Below, in pieces: positions 50,318 through 58,951 of a DNA stretch of 64,000 nucleotides. The notes under the pieces were generated by a model. It was given only the letters and a program-made list of their open reading frames with translations. It made no database searches and was not told where the DNA came from. The first letter of the stretch is position 1. Each line of letters starts with the position of its first letter. Source of the DNA: Nocardia flavorosea (lineage in GTDB: Bacteria > Actinomycetota > Actinomycetes > Mycobacteriales > Mycobacteriaceae); assembly GCF_015477805.1 (NCBI RefSeq), contig NZ_JADLQL010000001.1, positions 186,001 through 250,000 on the forward strand, read 5' to 3'. The position numbers and the translations under genes were made by a program.

Positions 50318-51090
50318 CGGGCCTCCTCGGTGGTGCCGAAGTACACGGATTGCATTTCCGCACTGCGCATACAGTCCTGCGGGCTGCCCGTGAACGCGAC
50401 CGCGCCATCGGCCAGCAGCACCACCGAATCGGCCAGTTCGGCGATGAGATCGACATTGTGGTCCACCAGCACAACCGAATGTCCCGCTGCGCGGACCTGG
50501 TGAACGGCATGGGAAATCGCCGCGATCCCCTCGGTATCGGATCCGGCGAAAGGTTCGTCCAACAGCAGTACCCGCGGTTCGGCGGCCATCGCACGGGCGA
50601 TCTCGACCAGCCGCTGCGAGCCCAGCCCCAGACTCCCGGTGGGAATCCGCTCGGTGCTGACCCCGTACTCCGCGGCCACCGCTGCCGCCCGGTCGAGTAC
50701 GGCGCGGGGTGTGCCCGCCAGCCCGCGCAGCAATGCGCGCAGCGAGGCGCCGTAGGACCCGATCGATCGGCCGACGATCCCGGGCACGATGTTCTCGACC
50801 GGGGTCAGTTCGAGCGCCAGTTGCGGATGCTGGAAGGTACGAGCCAGCCCGGCCCGCGCCCGCTCCGCGGGGCCGTCGGGCAGGGTACGGCCATCGACGC
50901 GCACCGTTCCCGCGTCCGGGGTCTGGGTGCCCACGATGCAATCGACGAGGGTGGTCTTTCCGGCCCCGTTCGGCCCGACCAGGCCGAGCACGCGACCGGC
51001 GGGCAGTTCGAAACTCACCTCGTCCACCGCGGTGACCCCGCCGTAGTGTTTGGTCAACCCGGTCACGGACAGCAGTGTTGTGGCTGCCAT
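50314..51090 (-). CDS. branched-chain-type ABC transporter ATPase (LivG-like)
   Basis: A 258-residue LivG-type ATPase. It has Walker A GPNGAGKTT, the LivG feature FQHPQLALELTPVENI and Walker B VLLLDEPFAGSD. The signature is degenerate, SLGLGSQRLVEIARAMA instead of LSYGQQ. The H-loop is LVDHNVDLI. ATG 51090 follows an AGGAGGTGACG site that overlaps the LivM stop region. GTG 51099 is a poorer alternative. It is the fourth gene of the operon. Confidence 0.92.
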   Translation of the reverse strand: MAATTLLSVTGLTKHYGGVTAVDEVSFELPAGRVLGLVGPNGAGKTTLVDCIVGTQTPDAGTVRVDGRTLPDGPAERARAGLARTFQHPQLALELTPVENIVPGIVGRSIGSYGASLRALLRGLAGTPRAVLDRAAAVAAEYGVSTERIPTGSLGLGSQRLVEIARAMAAEPRVLLLDEPFAGSDTEGIAAISHAVHQVRAAGHSVVLVDHNVDLIAELADSVVLLADGAVAFTGSPQDCMRSAEMQSVYFGTTEEAR

Positions 51091-51095
51091 CGTCG

Positions 51096-52112
51096 TCACC
51101 TCCTGTCCTTGTTCCCCGACGGTACGAGCCGTCGGTACAGCCGGTCTGCCCAGCCGATCACGCCGCCGGGCGCGAGCAGGAGGATCACCAGTACGACCAC
51201 GGCCAGCAGCAGTTCACCCGAGCCCTGGTATCCGGGCATGTTCAGCGTGACACCGACCGCGATCAACGCGCCGAGGGGAGCGCCCCATGCCGAGCCCCGG
51301 CCGCCGATGATCGGCATGAAGATCGCGAGGAACACCAGGTCCAGACCGAAGGTCTCCGGGGTCACCGCCTGTACCGATACGGTGAACAGCGCGCCACCGG
51401 TGGACGCGATCGCCGCACCGACGGCCAGTGCCACCACGGTCAGATGGGTCGGGGAGATTCCGCTGGACTGTACCGCCGGCGCGTTCTCCCGCGCCGCGGA
51501 CAGCGAAAGCCCCCATGCCGACCGGCGCAGCCGGTCGATCAGCACCGTGATCGCGCAGACGACGACGATCGCGGCCACCACCTGGGCATAGCGCGGCGGT
51601 TCCCAGCCGAACAGCGACGGCACCGCAATATTCGCGATTCCGGACGACCCACCGGTGATCGAGGTGGCGTCGCCGAGCCAGTGTTCGAAGGCGATGGCGA
51701 ACAGCAGAGTGACGGCGGCGAGGTAGAAACCGGACAGTTTCCTGGTCGCGACTGCGAGGACCAGGGCGACCGCGGCGGCGATCACCATACCGGCGAGCCA
51801 GCCCCACCACGGCGAAAGCCCTTGTTTCACCGATAGGTAGGCGACGGCGTACGCACCGATGGCCGCGTAGGCGCTGTAGGCCATGGACAGGGAACCGGCC
51901 AGCACGAACGGCAGGTACATACCGAGCGCCACCAGCGCGTAGGTGGCGGCGAGGAACACCAGGTCCTGCCGGTACAGGCTGGGCCCCATCCAGAGCAGCA
52001 CCACGGCGAGGACGGCCAGGCAGATTCCCAGCTCACCGAGTACGGTGCGCGCGGCGGATATACCGGTTCTGCCGGCCGGGATAGCGGTTTCGGTGGTCGT
52101 GACAACAGCCAT
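51096..52112 (-). CDS. branched-chain-type ABC transporter permease (LivM-like)
   Basis: A 338-residue membrane protein with eight to ten helices. The first is near LGICLAVLAVVLLWMGP, followed by LVFLAATYALVALGMYLPFVLAG. The family segment SLSMAYSAYAAIGAY and the cytosolic loop SAWGLSLSAARENAPAVQSSG contact the ATPases. ATG 52112 overlaps the LivH stop (TGATG). It pairs with LivH to form the translocation path. Confidence 0.92.
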   Translation of the reverse strand: MAVVTTTETAIPAGRTGISAARTVLGELGICLAVLAVVLLWMGPSLYRQDLVFLAATYALVALGMYLPFVLAGSLSMAYSAYAAIGAYAVAYLSVKQGLSPWWGWLAGMVIAAAVALVLAVATRKLSGFYLAAVTLLFAIAFEHWLGDATSITGGSSGIANIAVPSLFGWEPPRYAQVVAAIVVVCAITVLIDRLRRSAWGLSLSAARENAPAVQSSGISPTHLTVVALAVGAAIASTGGALFTVSVQAVTPETFGLDLVFLAIFMPIIGGRGSAWGAPLGALIAVGVTLNMPGYQGSGELLLAVVVLVILLLAPGGVIGWADRLYRRLVPSGNKDRR

Positions 52113-52987
52113 CACACCCGCACCTTTCGTTGGAACAGCCCTTCGGGCCGGAACGCGAAGAACACGAGGGCGACGAGGAAGATGGCGATCGAACTACCGG
52201 TCGCGCCGAAGTAGAAACTGCCGAACACCTGCACCCAGCCGAGCGCGAGCCCGCCGACCAAGGGCGCCCACGGCTTTCCGGTGCCGCCGACGACCAGGGC
52301 GAGGAAACCGGTGAGTGTCCAGGACAATCCGCTGGTGAACTGGGCTCCGGATTTGGCCGCGAAGACGATGCCCGCGATCCCGGCGATGGCGCCGGACAGG
52401 CCGAAAGCCCACAACCGGACCCGGTTCACATTCACGCCGATCATCCGGGCGGCGTCGTGGTTGTCACCGACCGCACGGAGCAGTTGGCCCGTGGCAGTGG
52501 CGCGCAGCCAGAGCACGGTGGCTGCCAGGGCGATCGCGGTGATCAGGATGATGGTCGCCGTCGTACCCTGCACACCCACCGATCCGATACGGGAGTCGGG
52601 CAGTCCGAGCAGATTCGGCACCGATACCGGGGTACGGCCGAACACCGTGCCGGCCAGCTGCTGAATCGCGAACAGTGTCGCGGTGACGGCGACCAGGGCC
52701 GGCAGTTCGGCGCCACCGGCGCGGCGCTGCACCGGCCGGACCACCACGATCTCGGTGACCAGCGATATCCCCACCGCCACCGCGATCCCCAGGATCGCAC
52801 CGAGCAGGATCGGCACACCCCAGTGGGCGGCGGCGTAGCCGGCGAGCAGCGCGGCGGCCATCGCGTACGGGCCCGCGGCGAAGTTGAAGAACGAAGCCCC
52901 CACTACGACCAGGTAGATCGACAGGGCGACGAGCGCGAAGAAACAGCCGATTTCGATGGCGGCCAGCCACAACTGCGGATCCCTCAT
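52112..52987 (-). CDS. branched-chain-type ABC transporter permease (LivH-like)
   Basis: A 291-residue permease with about eight helices: IEIGCFFALVALSIYLVVVG, then SFFNFAAGPYAMAAALLAGY. The cytosolic coupling loop is TATGQLLRAVGDNHDAARMIG. ATG 52987 overlaps the binding-protein stop as ATGA, and upstream open codons belong to that gene. It forms the heteromeric channel with LivM. Confidence 0.92.
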   Translation of the reverse strand: MRDPQLWLAAIEIGCFFALVALSIYLVVVGASFFNFAAGPYAMAAALLAGYAAAHWGVPILLGAILGIAVAVGISLVTEIVVVRPVQRRAGGAELPALVAVTATLFAIQQLAGTVFGRTPVSVPNLLGLPDSRIGSVGVQGTTATIILITAIALAATVLWLRATATGQLLRAVGDNHDAARMIGVNVNRVRLWAFGLSGAIAGIAGIVFAAKSGAQFTSGLSWTLTGFLALVVGGTGKPWAPLVGGLALGWVQVFGSFYFGATGSSIAIFLVALVFFAFRPEGLFQRKVRV

Positions 52988-54186
52988 CGATCGGCTCCCT
53001 TCGGCGTGCACTCCGGCTGGTACTGCGGCCACGGTCCGGTGGGAACGTTGTCGGGGCCGAACTCGACGAGCACCAGTCCGCAGGCCGAATCGGGGGCGAT
53101 ATGGTCGTCCGGCGCGAACGACAGTGTCAGCGGGGCCTGCCCGAAGCTCGCCGGAACGTCGCGAACCTGCTGCATCGCCTCGTTGAGCCGCTGCCGATCG
53201 GTATGGGTGCCGGCGAGTTCGATCGCCCGCGCCAGCAGCATCACCGAGTCGTAGGCTTGCGCGTCGTAGGCGGTCAGCGAGTAGTCCGGTCCCTTGATGG
53301 TCCGCAGCCAGTCCTGTAATTCCGCGGTCCGGGGGTTGTCATCGCTGAGGCTGCCCATGTAGACGAGGCCGTCGAGCGAGCCCGGTGCGGCGAGTTTCCA
53401 CGACTGGGGCTGGTTTCCGATCGACGCCAGCGAGAAGCGTTGCAGCTCGGGCGCGAGTCGATGCACCGTGTTCTGCGCGAGTAGTTCGAAATTGCCGCCG
53501 ACGCTCGCGACGAGCACGACGTCGGGGTCACTGTCGAGCAACCGGCTCACCCCGGCGGTGAGGTCGGCGGCGTCGACGGCGGCTTTCGCGGTACCGACGA
53601 TATCGATGCATTCCCGCAGCTTCGGGTAGAGCGTATCGAGGATGCCCGCAATGGCGGGACTGGAATCGGCCAGCACCCCGAGCCGTTTTTTGCCCTGGGC
53701 CGCGAAGGCGCCGCAGTAGACGTCGGCGTACTGGGCCAGCGGATTGGGCACCATATACGCGAATTCGTTGCCGGGCGGCCCGGCGACCGCATCGGTCAGC
53801 GCGGTGGGCGCGATGGTGACGACCTCGGTGGACTGCGATATCTGCTTGGCCTGCAACGCCGAACCACTGCCCGTGGCGAGAATGATCGCGGAGGCGCCCT
53901 GGTCGACCAGTTTGCGGATGATGGACGGCGTATTCGTCGGACTGCTCTCGTCGTTCTCCACCACGAGCCGGACTTCTTTGCCGGCGATCCCGCCCTGGGC
54001 ATTGAGCCGGGCCACTGCGGCGCGGACGGTATCGCCGGCGATCGTCGAATACGACGCTCCCGGTCCGGTCGAATCCTCGTCCATCCCGATGACGATGTAA
54101 TCGTCGACCGGTTCCCGGACCTGGGCGCATCCCGCGGGCAACAATGCCGCGGCCAGCACCCAGGCGAGTACCCGGATACGTCTCAT
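52984..54186 (-). CDS. Liv-type ABC substrate-binding lipoprotein
   Basis: A 400-residue type I periplasmic-binding-fold lipoprotein. The signal peptide (MRRIRVLAWVLAAALLPAGC) ends in a lipobox with Cys20. The mature domain follows: YIVIGMDEDSTGPGASY, GIAGKEVRLVVENDESSPTN, ASAIILATGSGSALQA and AYDAQAYDSVMLLARAIEL. It is the first gene of the transporter operon. Two CAAGC-N4-GCTTG palindromes directly upstream mark TetR control. The ligand is unknown; the operon context suggests a carboxylic acid. Confidence 0.9.
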   Translation of the reverse strand: MRRIRVLAWVLAAALLPAGCAQVREPVDDYIVIGMDEDSTGPGASYSTIAGDTVRAAVARLNAQGGIAGKEVRLVVENDESSPTNTPSIIRKLVDQGASAIILATGSGSALQAKQISQSTEVVTIAPTALTDAVAGPPGNEFAYMVPNPLAQYADVYCGAFAAQGKKRLGVLADSSPAIAGILDTLYPKLRECIDIVGTAKAAVDAADLTAGVSRLLDSDPDVVLVASVGGNFELLAQNTVHRLAPELQRFSLASIGNQPQSWKLAAPGSLDGLVYMGSLSDDNPRTAELQDWLRTIKGPDYSLTAYDAQAYDSVMLLARAIELAGTHTDRQRLNEAMQQVRDVPASFGQAPLTLSFAPDDHIAPDSACGLVLVEFGPDNVPTGPWPQYQPECTPKGADR

Positions 54187-54201
54187 GAGACCACCACCAA
54201 T

Positions 54202-54237
54202 CAAGCATGCGCTTGGTGCTAACCAAGCGATCGCTTG
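54202..54237. promoter_or_regulatory. Two CAAGC-N4-GCTTG palindromes (TetR operators)
   Basis: CAAGCATGCGCTTG (54202-54215) and the fully self-complementary CAAGCGATCGCTTG (54224-54237) have centres 22 bp apart, about two turns. They begin 16 bp upstream of the binding-lipoprotein start codon and lie between tetR and the operon it probably controls. Confidence 0.8.
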
Positions 54238-54302
54238 AGAGTGTGTCCTGTGCCACTGATTCTGTCAACAAGTCGCCGGGACCGGCGGCGGCCGCGTAAG
54301 CG

Positions 54303-54986
54303 TTACGGCTCGTCGACCAGGTGCTTCGCCAGCTCTTCGAGTCGGCGCTCGATACGATCGAGCCGGTCGGCAATCGGCCCCTCGGCGCCGCCCGCGTCGC
54401 TGTTCGCCTGGATGACCGGCGCGGCGCCGCCGTCGACAAAGGCGGCCACCACGGTGTCGGTCACCTCGTCGCGCCGCTCCGATAGATGGGCGCGGTGATA
54501 GCGGATGGACCACCACACGCCTTCACGCAGCATCCGCGCGAAATCGACAGGGTCCAGCCCGGCGCGCAGTTCCCCGGTCGCGCTCGCCCGGGTAGCGGCA
54601 TCGATCCAGAACGTATGTGCCGTACGCACCGCCTCCGCGATCGCATCGGGCGCGCCGGGCCCGTGGTACGACATCTCGTTCTGATAGATCTCGGTGGCGT
54701 ACGGATGCATCTCGGCGATTTCGATCGACGAGTAGACCAGCGCGCGCAACTCTTCCCGCATCCCGCTCACGTGCGGCAGCACCGAGCGGTAGCGGGCGTT
54801 CAGATCGGTCAGGAAATCGTCGAGTATCGCGAACGCGATCGCGTCCTTCGACGGGAAATGGTGGTAGAGACTGCCGGACAGCATACCGACTCTCTCCGCG
54901 ATATCCCGGACGCTGGTGCCCGCCACTCCGTTCTCGACGAAGAGCCCGGCGGCGACACGTTTGATCTGATCTCGGCGGCTGACCAC
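54303..54986 (-). CDS. TetR/AcrR-family transcriptional regulator
   Basis: A 227-residue TetR regulator with HTH SVRDIAERVGMLSGSLYHHFPSKDAIAFAIL at about residues 24-54. The helical ligand domain ends in a charged C-terminal helix (ADRLDRIERRLEELAKHL) that may form a coiled coil. GTG 54986 was chosen because AGGAAGG lies eight bases before it. It is followed on the same strand by the Liv/ligase/SDR operon, with paired operators in the 116-bp gap, and is its likely repressor, probably released by an acyl-CoA or the free acid. Confidence 0.9.
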   Translation of the reverse strand: MVSRRDQIKRVAAGLFVENGVAGTSVRDIAERVGMLSGSLYHHFPSKDAIAFAILDDFLTDLNARYRSVLPHVSGMREELRALVYSSIEIAEMHPYATEIYQNEMSYHGPGAPDAIAEAVRTAHTFWIDAATRASATGELRAGLDPVDFARMLREGVWWSIRYHRAHLSERRDEVTDTVVAAFVDGGAAPVIQANSDAGGAEGPIADRLDRIERRLEELAKHLVDEP

Positions 54987-55308
54987 CTGCTCATCCTTCC
55001 TGTCCGTAACCACTGGTGTCGAGCGGCCGTGCCTCGGAGTGGGACAGTGCGGTCGCCGGTGGCAGGCGCAACCGTCGCCGGAGAGCATCGGCGAGGTGGG
55101 ATCCATCCGGGTCCGGCGTCGTTCGCGATCTTGTCGAACGGGCGCAGGGGGTGCTACTGCACGATCCTGATGTGAATGCTGCTCGCAATGCTCTCGCAGC
55201 AGCGTTCACGGAGAGTCGAAATGCTTGTGGAGGGCAGTGAGGCCGGCCGCATAGCGGGCGGGCCGGCCCCGCATGGTGCCGAACCGGTCCGCCCGGACAG
55301 TGGATGGA
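54987..55308. other. 322-bp region without a supported gene
   Basis: It lies between the TauD fragment and the TetR start. No family, RNA or repeat was recognised. The promoter of the TetR gene should be at its lower end but shows no clear boxes. Confidence 0.45.
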
Positions 55309-55713
55309 TCAGGCGTCGAACCCGGGGAGACGGTCCACGGGATCGACGATCGAGAAATGCGAGGCGTCACCGGTGCGGATACGGCTGGGCTCGTTGTCCA
55401 CCGAGACCGGGATATCGCCGGCCAGCGTCACCCGGTGCACGCTGCGCTTGTGATCGCCGTAATCGGCGATTCCGTAGTGCTGGGTGGCGCGGTTGTCCCA
55501 GATCACCAGATCACCCGGGGTCCAGGCCCAGCGCAGGGTGTTCTCGAGGCGGACGATGCGGTCCTGCAGCAGCTGGAACAGCGCCGCCGATTCCGAGGTT
55601 TTCAAGCCCACGAAGTTCTTGACGAAATGGCCCAGCAGCAGTGACTTCTCGCCGGTTTCCGGATGAATCCGCACCCGGTGGAGGACCCGTTGTGCGCCTG
55701 GCCACCAGCCCAT
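55309..55713 (-). pseudogene. C-terminal fragment of a TauD/TfdA dioxygenase
   Basis: A 134-codon frame matches only the last part of TauD-like Fe(II)/2-oxoglutarate dioxygenases: [46 protein letters not shown] and [12 protein letters not shown]. The latter holds the distal Fe-binding His and the 2OG-binding Arg. The N-terminal half with the HxD iron motif is missing. The stretch 55714-55965 has only broken frames and no clear remnant. The piece cannot form an active enzyme, so it is a truncated pseudogene next to the polyol locus. Confidence 0.75.
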
Positions 55714-55965
55714 GACAGGCGCATTCCATCACCTCGGCGGCGACTGGTACTGGTTCTGTATGAACAGCCGAAGCAAGGCAGTCATAGTGCCCGACCACCC
55801 CATCGGAGCAGAACGCTGAGCGATGGCGCCCGCCCATTTCCTGCCCCGGAAATCGGAGTATCTCCAAGGCCGGCGAACCCCAATTCATGGGCTGCCCGAT
55901 GGTGTGCCGTTGGAGAACGTGGCCGCGGCGGCGGGACTCGGTGCCGCCCGGCTGCCCACCGTGAC

Positions 55966-57078
55966 TCACTCTCCTATTCGCTCGCCGGATACGGGATGGA
56001 AGAGGTGGATGGTCGCCTCCGGCCGCAGCGTCATCGTCGCGGCCTCCGCGAGTTTCGCCGGTGATCTGCTTGCTGCACGGGCCACAAAGGTCACCGGCGT
56101 TGCGTTCGGCCCGGGGTTCGATCCGTCGGTATCGCGTGCGTAGATATACGATTCGCTGCCCAACTCCTCGACCAGCTCGATGACGACAGCGAAACCGGTC
56201 CCATCGCGGCGCAATTCGAGCTGCTCCGGGCGAATCCCCACAGTAACCGTCTCCAGCCCGGACTCGGCAAGCCGGCTCATGGCGGCGCGGGGCAACTCGA
56301 GGGTGGTGGCCCCGATCTCGACTCCGCCGGTGGTGAGGGGCGCGGTGAACAGATTCATCGCGGGGGAACCGATGAAGCCGGCGACGAAGGCGTTCGCGGG
56401 GCGGTCGTACAGTTCGGTCGGTGAGCTGAACTGCTGGAGCCGGCCGGATTTCAGGACCGCGACCCGATCGCCCATCGTCATGGCCTCGACCTGATCATGG
56501 GTGACATAGACCGTGGTCGTGCCGAGGCGGCGTTGTAGCGCGGCGATCTGAGTGCGGGTCTGGACCCGGAGTTTCGCATCCAGGTTGCTGAGTGGTTCGT
56601 CCATGCAGAACACGCGCGGTTCGCGGACGATGGCCCGGCCCATCGCGACGCGTTGCCGTTGCCCGCCGGACAGTTTGCCCGGTTTGCGGTCGAGGTATTC
56701 GGTGAGGTCGAGGAGTTTCGCGGCCTCGGCGACCCGGCGTTTGCGTTCCTCGTGTGGTACGCCGCGCATCTTGAGCGCGAATCCCATGTTCTCGCCGACC
56801 GTTTTGTTCGGATACAGCGCGTAGTTCTGGAACACCATCGCGATATCCCGGTCCTTCGGCGCGACACCGACCATATCCTCGTTGTCGATCGTGATGGTGC
56901 CGCCGTCGATTTCCTCCAGACCGGCGAGCATGCGCAGGGCGGTGCTCTTTCCAGACCCGGAAGGGCCCACCAGGACCACGAACTCCCCGTCGTCGATATC
57001 GAGGTTCAGCGAATCCACCGCGAGCTGGTCGGCTCCCTGGTAGACGCATGACGCGTTCTTGTACGAGATCTCGGCCAT
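55966..57078 (-). CDS. MalK/UgpC-type sugar ABC transporter ATPase
   Basis: A 370-residue ATPase with a C-terminal regulatory OB-like domain (about 240-370). It has Walker A GPSGSGKST, Q-loop MVFQNYALYPNKTV, signature LSGGQRQRVAMGRAIV, Walker B FCMDEPLSNLDAKLR and H-loop YVTHDQVEAMTM. It is the energy subunit of the polyol importer and may serve other sugar permeases too. It lies 33 bp behind the second permease gene and ends the minus-strand operon. Confidence 0.93.
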   Translation of the reverse strand: MAEISYKNASCVYQGADQLAVDSLNLDIDDGEFVVLVGPSGSGKSTALRMLAGLEEIDGGTITIDNEDMVGVAPKDRDIAMVFQNYALYPNKTVGENMGFALKMRGVPHEERKRRVAEAAKLLDLTEYLDRKPGKLSGGQRQRVAMGRAIVREPRVFCMDEPLSNLDAKLRVQTRTQIAALQRRLGTTTVYVTHDQVEAMTMGDRVAVLKSGRLQQFSSPTELYDRPANAFVAGFIGSPAMNLFTAPLTTGGVEIGATTLELPRAAMSRLAESGLETVTVGIRPEQLELRRDGTGFAVVIELVEELGSESYIYARDTDGSNPGPNATPVTFVARAASRSPAKLAEAATMTLRPEATIHLFHPVSGERIGE

Positions 57079-57111
57079 AACGGTTACTCCTGATTCTGCA
57101 CGAGGCGGAGG

Positions 57112-57984
57112 CTATTTGATGGCGCCGAACGACAGGCCGCGCACGAGTTTGTTCTGCGCGATCCACCCGGCCAAGACCACGGGCAGCGCGGTCAGCACCG
57201 CCGCCGCCGAGAGTTGCGCCCAGTACAGGCCCTGACCGGTGATGAAACCGACCAAGAACACCGGAACGGTCTGCGCCTGAACGGCTGTCAGGTTCACCGC
57301 GAAGAAGAATTCGTTCCAGGAGAAGATGATGCAGATCAGTGCCGTCGCGGCGATTCCGGGGGAGACCAGCGGAAGGATCACCTCCCGGACCGAGGTCCAC
57401 AGACCGGCACCGTCCATACTCGCGGCCTCGAGTAGTTCACCGGGGACTTCGAGAAAGAACGAACGCATCATCCACACCGCGATCGGCAGATTCATCGCCG
57501 TGTAGAGGATCACCAGCGTCCAGACATTGTCGAGCATTCCGATATCGCCGACAATCACGTACAGCGGAATGATCGCCGCCACCACCGGCAGCATTTTGGT
57601 GCTGATGAAGAAGAACAGCGCGTCCCGGGTCTTTCGAACCGGTCGTAAGGACAGGGCGAAGGCCGCCGGGATTCCGAGCAGCAACACCAGAAGTGTCGAG
57701 ATACCGGTCGCGAAAACGGAATTCAGCAGGGTCGTACCGATACCGCTGTCCAGTACATCGCGGAATTGCTGCAGTGTCGGTGCGAAGAACAGTTTCGGTG
57801 GATCGGTATAGGCGTCGCCTTCTTCTTTGAAGGCGGTGAGCACCATCCACAGGATCGGAAAGAAGAAACCGAGCGCGATCACCCAGGACAGAACCGCCCA
57901 TACCGAATCGCGACCCCGGTGCCGGGTGGGCCGTACAGGTGTCGTCGCGGTGTCGTCGACGCGTGCGGTAGCAGCGGTACTCAT
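57112..57984 (-). CDS. polyol/sugar ABC permease (MalG-type)
   Basis: A 290-residue permease with six helices, the first near VWAVLSWVIALGFFFPILWMV. The EAA loop is LEAASMDGAGLWTSVREVILPL, the contact site for the MalK-like ATPase. ATG 57984 shares a base with the stop of the first permease gene (TGATG). The N-terminal 25 residues are a Thr/Arg-rich cytosolic lead. With the partner permease it forms the import channel. Confidence 0.92.
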   Translation of the reverse strand: MSTAATARVDDTATTPVRPTRHRGRDSVWAVLSWVIALGFFFPILWMVLTAFKEEGDAYTDPPKLFFAPTLQQFRDVLDSGIGTTLLNSVFATGISTLLVLLLGIPAAFALSLRPVRKTRDALFFFISTKMLPVVAAIIPLYVIVGDIGMLDNVWTLVILYTAMNLPIAVWMMRSFFLEVPGELLEAASMDGAGLWTSVREVILPLVSPGIAATALICIIFSWNEFFFAVNLTAVQAQTVPVFLVGFITGQGLYWAQLSAAAVLTALPVVLAGWIAQNKLVRGLSFGAIK

Positions 57985-58949
57985 CAGGCCGCCTCCTCGT
58001 TCCCGGTGAAACTTTTGAAGATCAGGCGCAGTGCCAGCGTCGAGACGAGGATGGTGGCGACCACGGTGACTACGCCCATGGCGGCCGCCTGCCCGATATC
58101 GAATCCGAGGAACGCGCGCTGGTAGATGTAGTAGGGCAGGTTGGCACTGGCCACACCCGGCCCGCCGGAGGTCATCATGTACACGGCGTCGAAGGTGTTG
58201 ACCAGGTAGATCGCGCCGAGGACGGCGCCCAGTTCGATGAAGCGGCGCAGATGCGGCAGGGTCAGCTCGCGGAAGATCGCGAATGCGCCGGCGCCGTCGA
58301 CCCGGGCTGCCTCGACGATATCGCGGGGCATGGACTGCAGTCCGGCGAGGATGAGCAGCATCATGAACGGTGTCCACTGCCACACCAGATTCGCCATTAC
58401 CGACGGGAGCGGGAATCGGCTGATCCAGTCGATTTCGCCGACGCCGAACGGCTGCAGAACGAAATTGACCAGGCCGAATACGGGGTCGAGCATCGTCGTT
58501 TTCCAGATCAGCGCGGCGGCGACCGGGGTGACCAGGAACGGGGTGATCAGTAGCGTCCGCACCATTCCACGGCCGAAGAACTTCCGGTCCAGCAGCAGAG
58601 CCAGCAGCAGCCCCAGGATCACGGAGACGATGACGGTACCGGCGATCATGAGCACCGTATTCAGTGCGACGGTGCGGAATTGGCTGTCGGAGAAGACATC
58701 CACATAGTTGTCGAGACCGTTGAACTGCTGTGATCCGGGACGTACCAGGTTCCACGACTGTGTCGAGTAGTAGAGCGTCACCAGGAACGGAATCTGGGTG
58801 ACGACGATCATGAAGATCAGTGCGGGCAGCAGCGGACCGCGCCGCCGCCAGCCCTGCGCGCGGGAGATGGTCCGGCGCCCCGCCGGGGGTGGTGCTTTTT
58901 CCGGGCCGGGGCCGGCCGGGGGAGCCTGTGCTGTGGTGGTGCTCGACAT
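57984..58949 (-). CDS. polyol/sugar ABC permease (MalF-type)
   Basis: A 321-residue permease with six helices: GPLLPALIFMIVVTQIPFLVT, then a periplasmic loop with YYSTQSWNLVRPGSQQFNGL. The EAA loop is VEAARVDGAGAFAIFRELTLPH. The start follows the binding-protein stop by two bases, so the two are coupled. A 30-residue Pro/Gly-rich cytosolic start precedes the first helix. It is the first half of the channel for the polyol transporter. Confidence 0.92.
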   Translation of the reverse strand: MSSTTTAQAPPAGPGPEKAPPPAGRRTISRAQGWRRRGPLLPALIFMIVVTQIPFLVTLYYSTQSWNLVRPGSQQFNGLDNYVDVFSDSQFRTVALNTVLMIAGTVIVSVILGLLLALLLDRKFFGRGMVRTLLITPFLVTPVAAALIWKTTMLDPVFGLVNFVLQPFGVGEIDWISRFPLPSVMANLVWQWTPFMMLLILAGLQSMPRDIVEAARVDGAGAFAIFRELTLPHLRRFIELGAVLGAIYLVNTFDAVYMMTSGGPGVASANLPYYIYQRAFLGFDIGQAAAMGVVTVVATILVSTLALRLIFKSFTGNEEAA

Positions 58950-58951
58950 GG

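Noticed and set aside
58085..58755. Apparent N-terminal extension of the second polyol permease
   Set aside because: The extra codons run out of frame through the first permease gene; the TGATG overlap at 57984 gives the real start.
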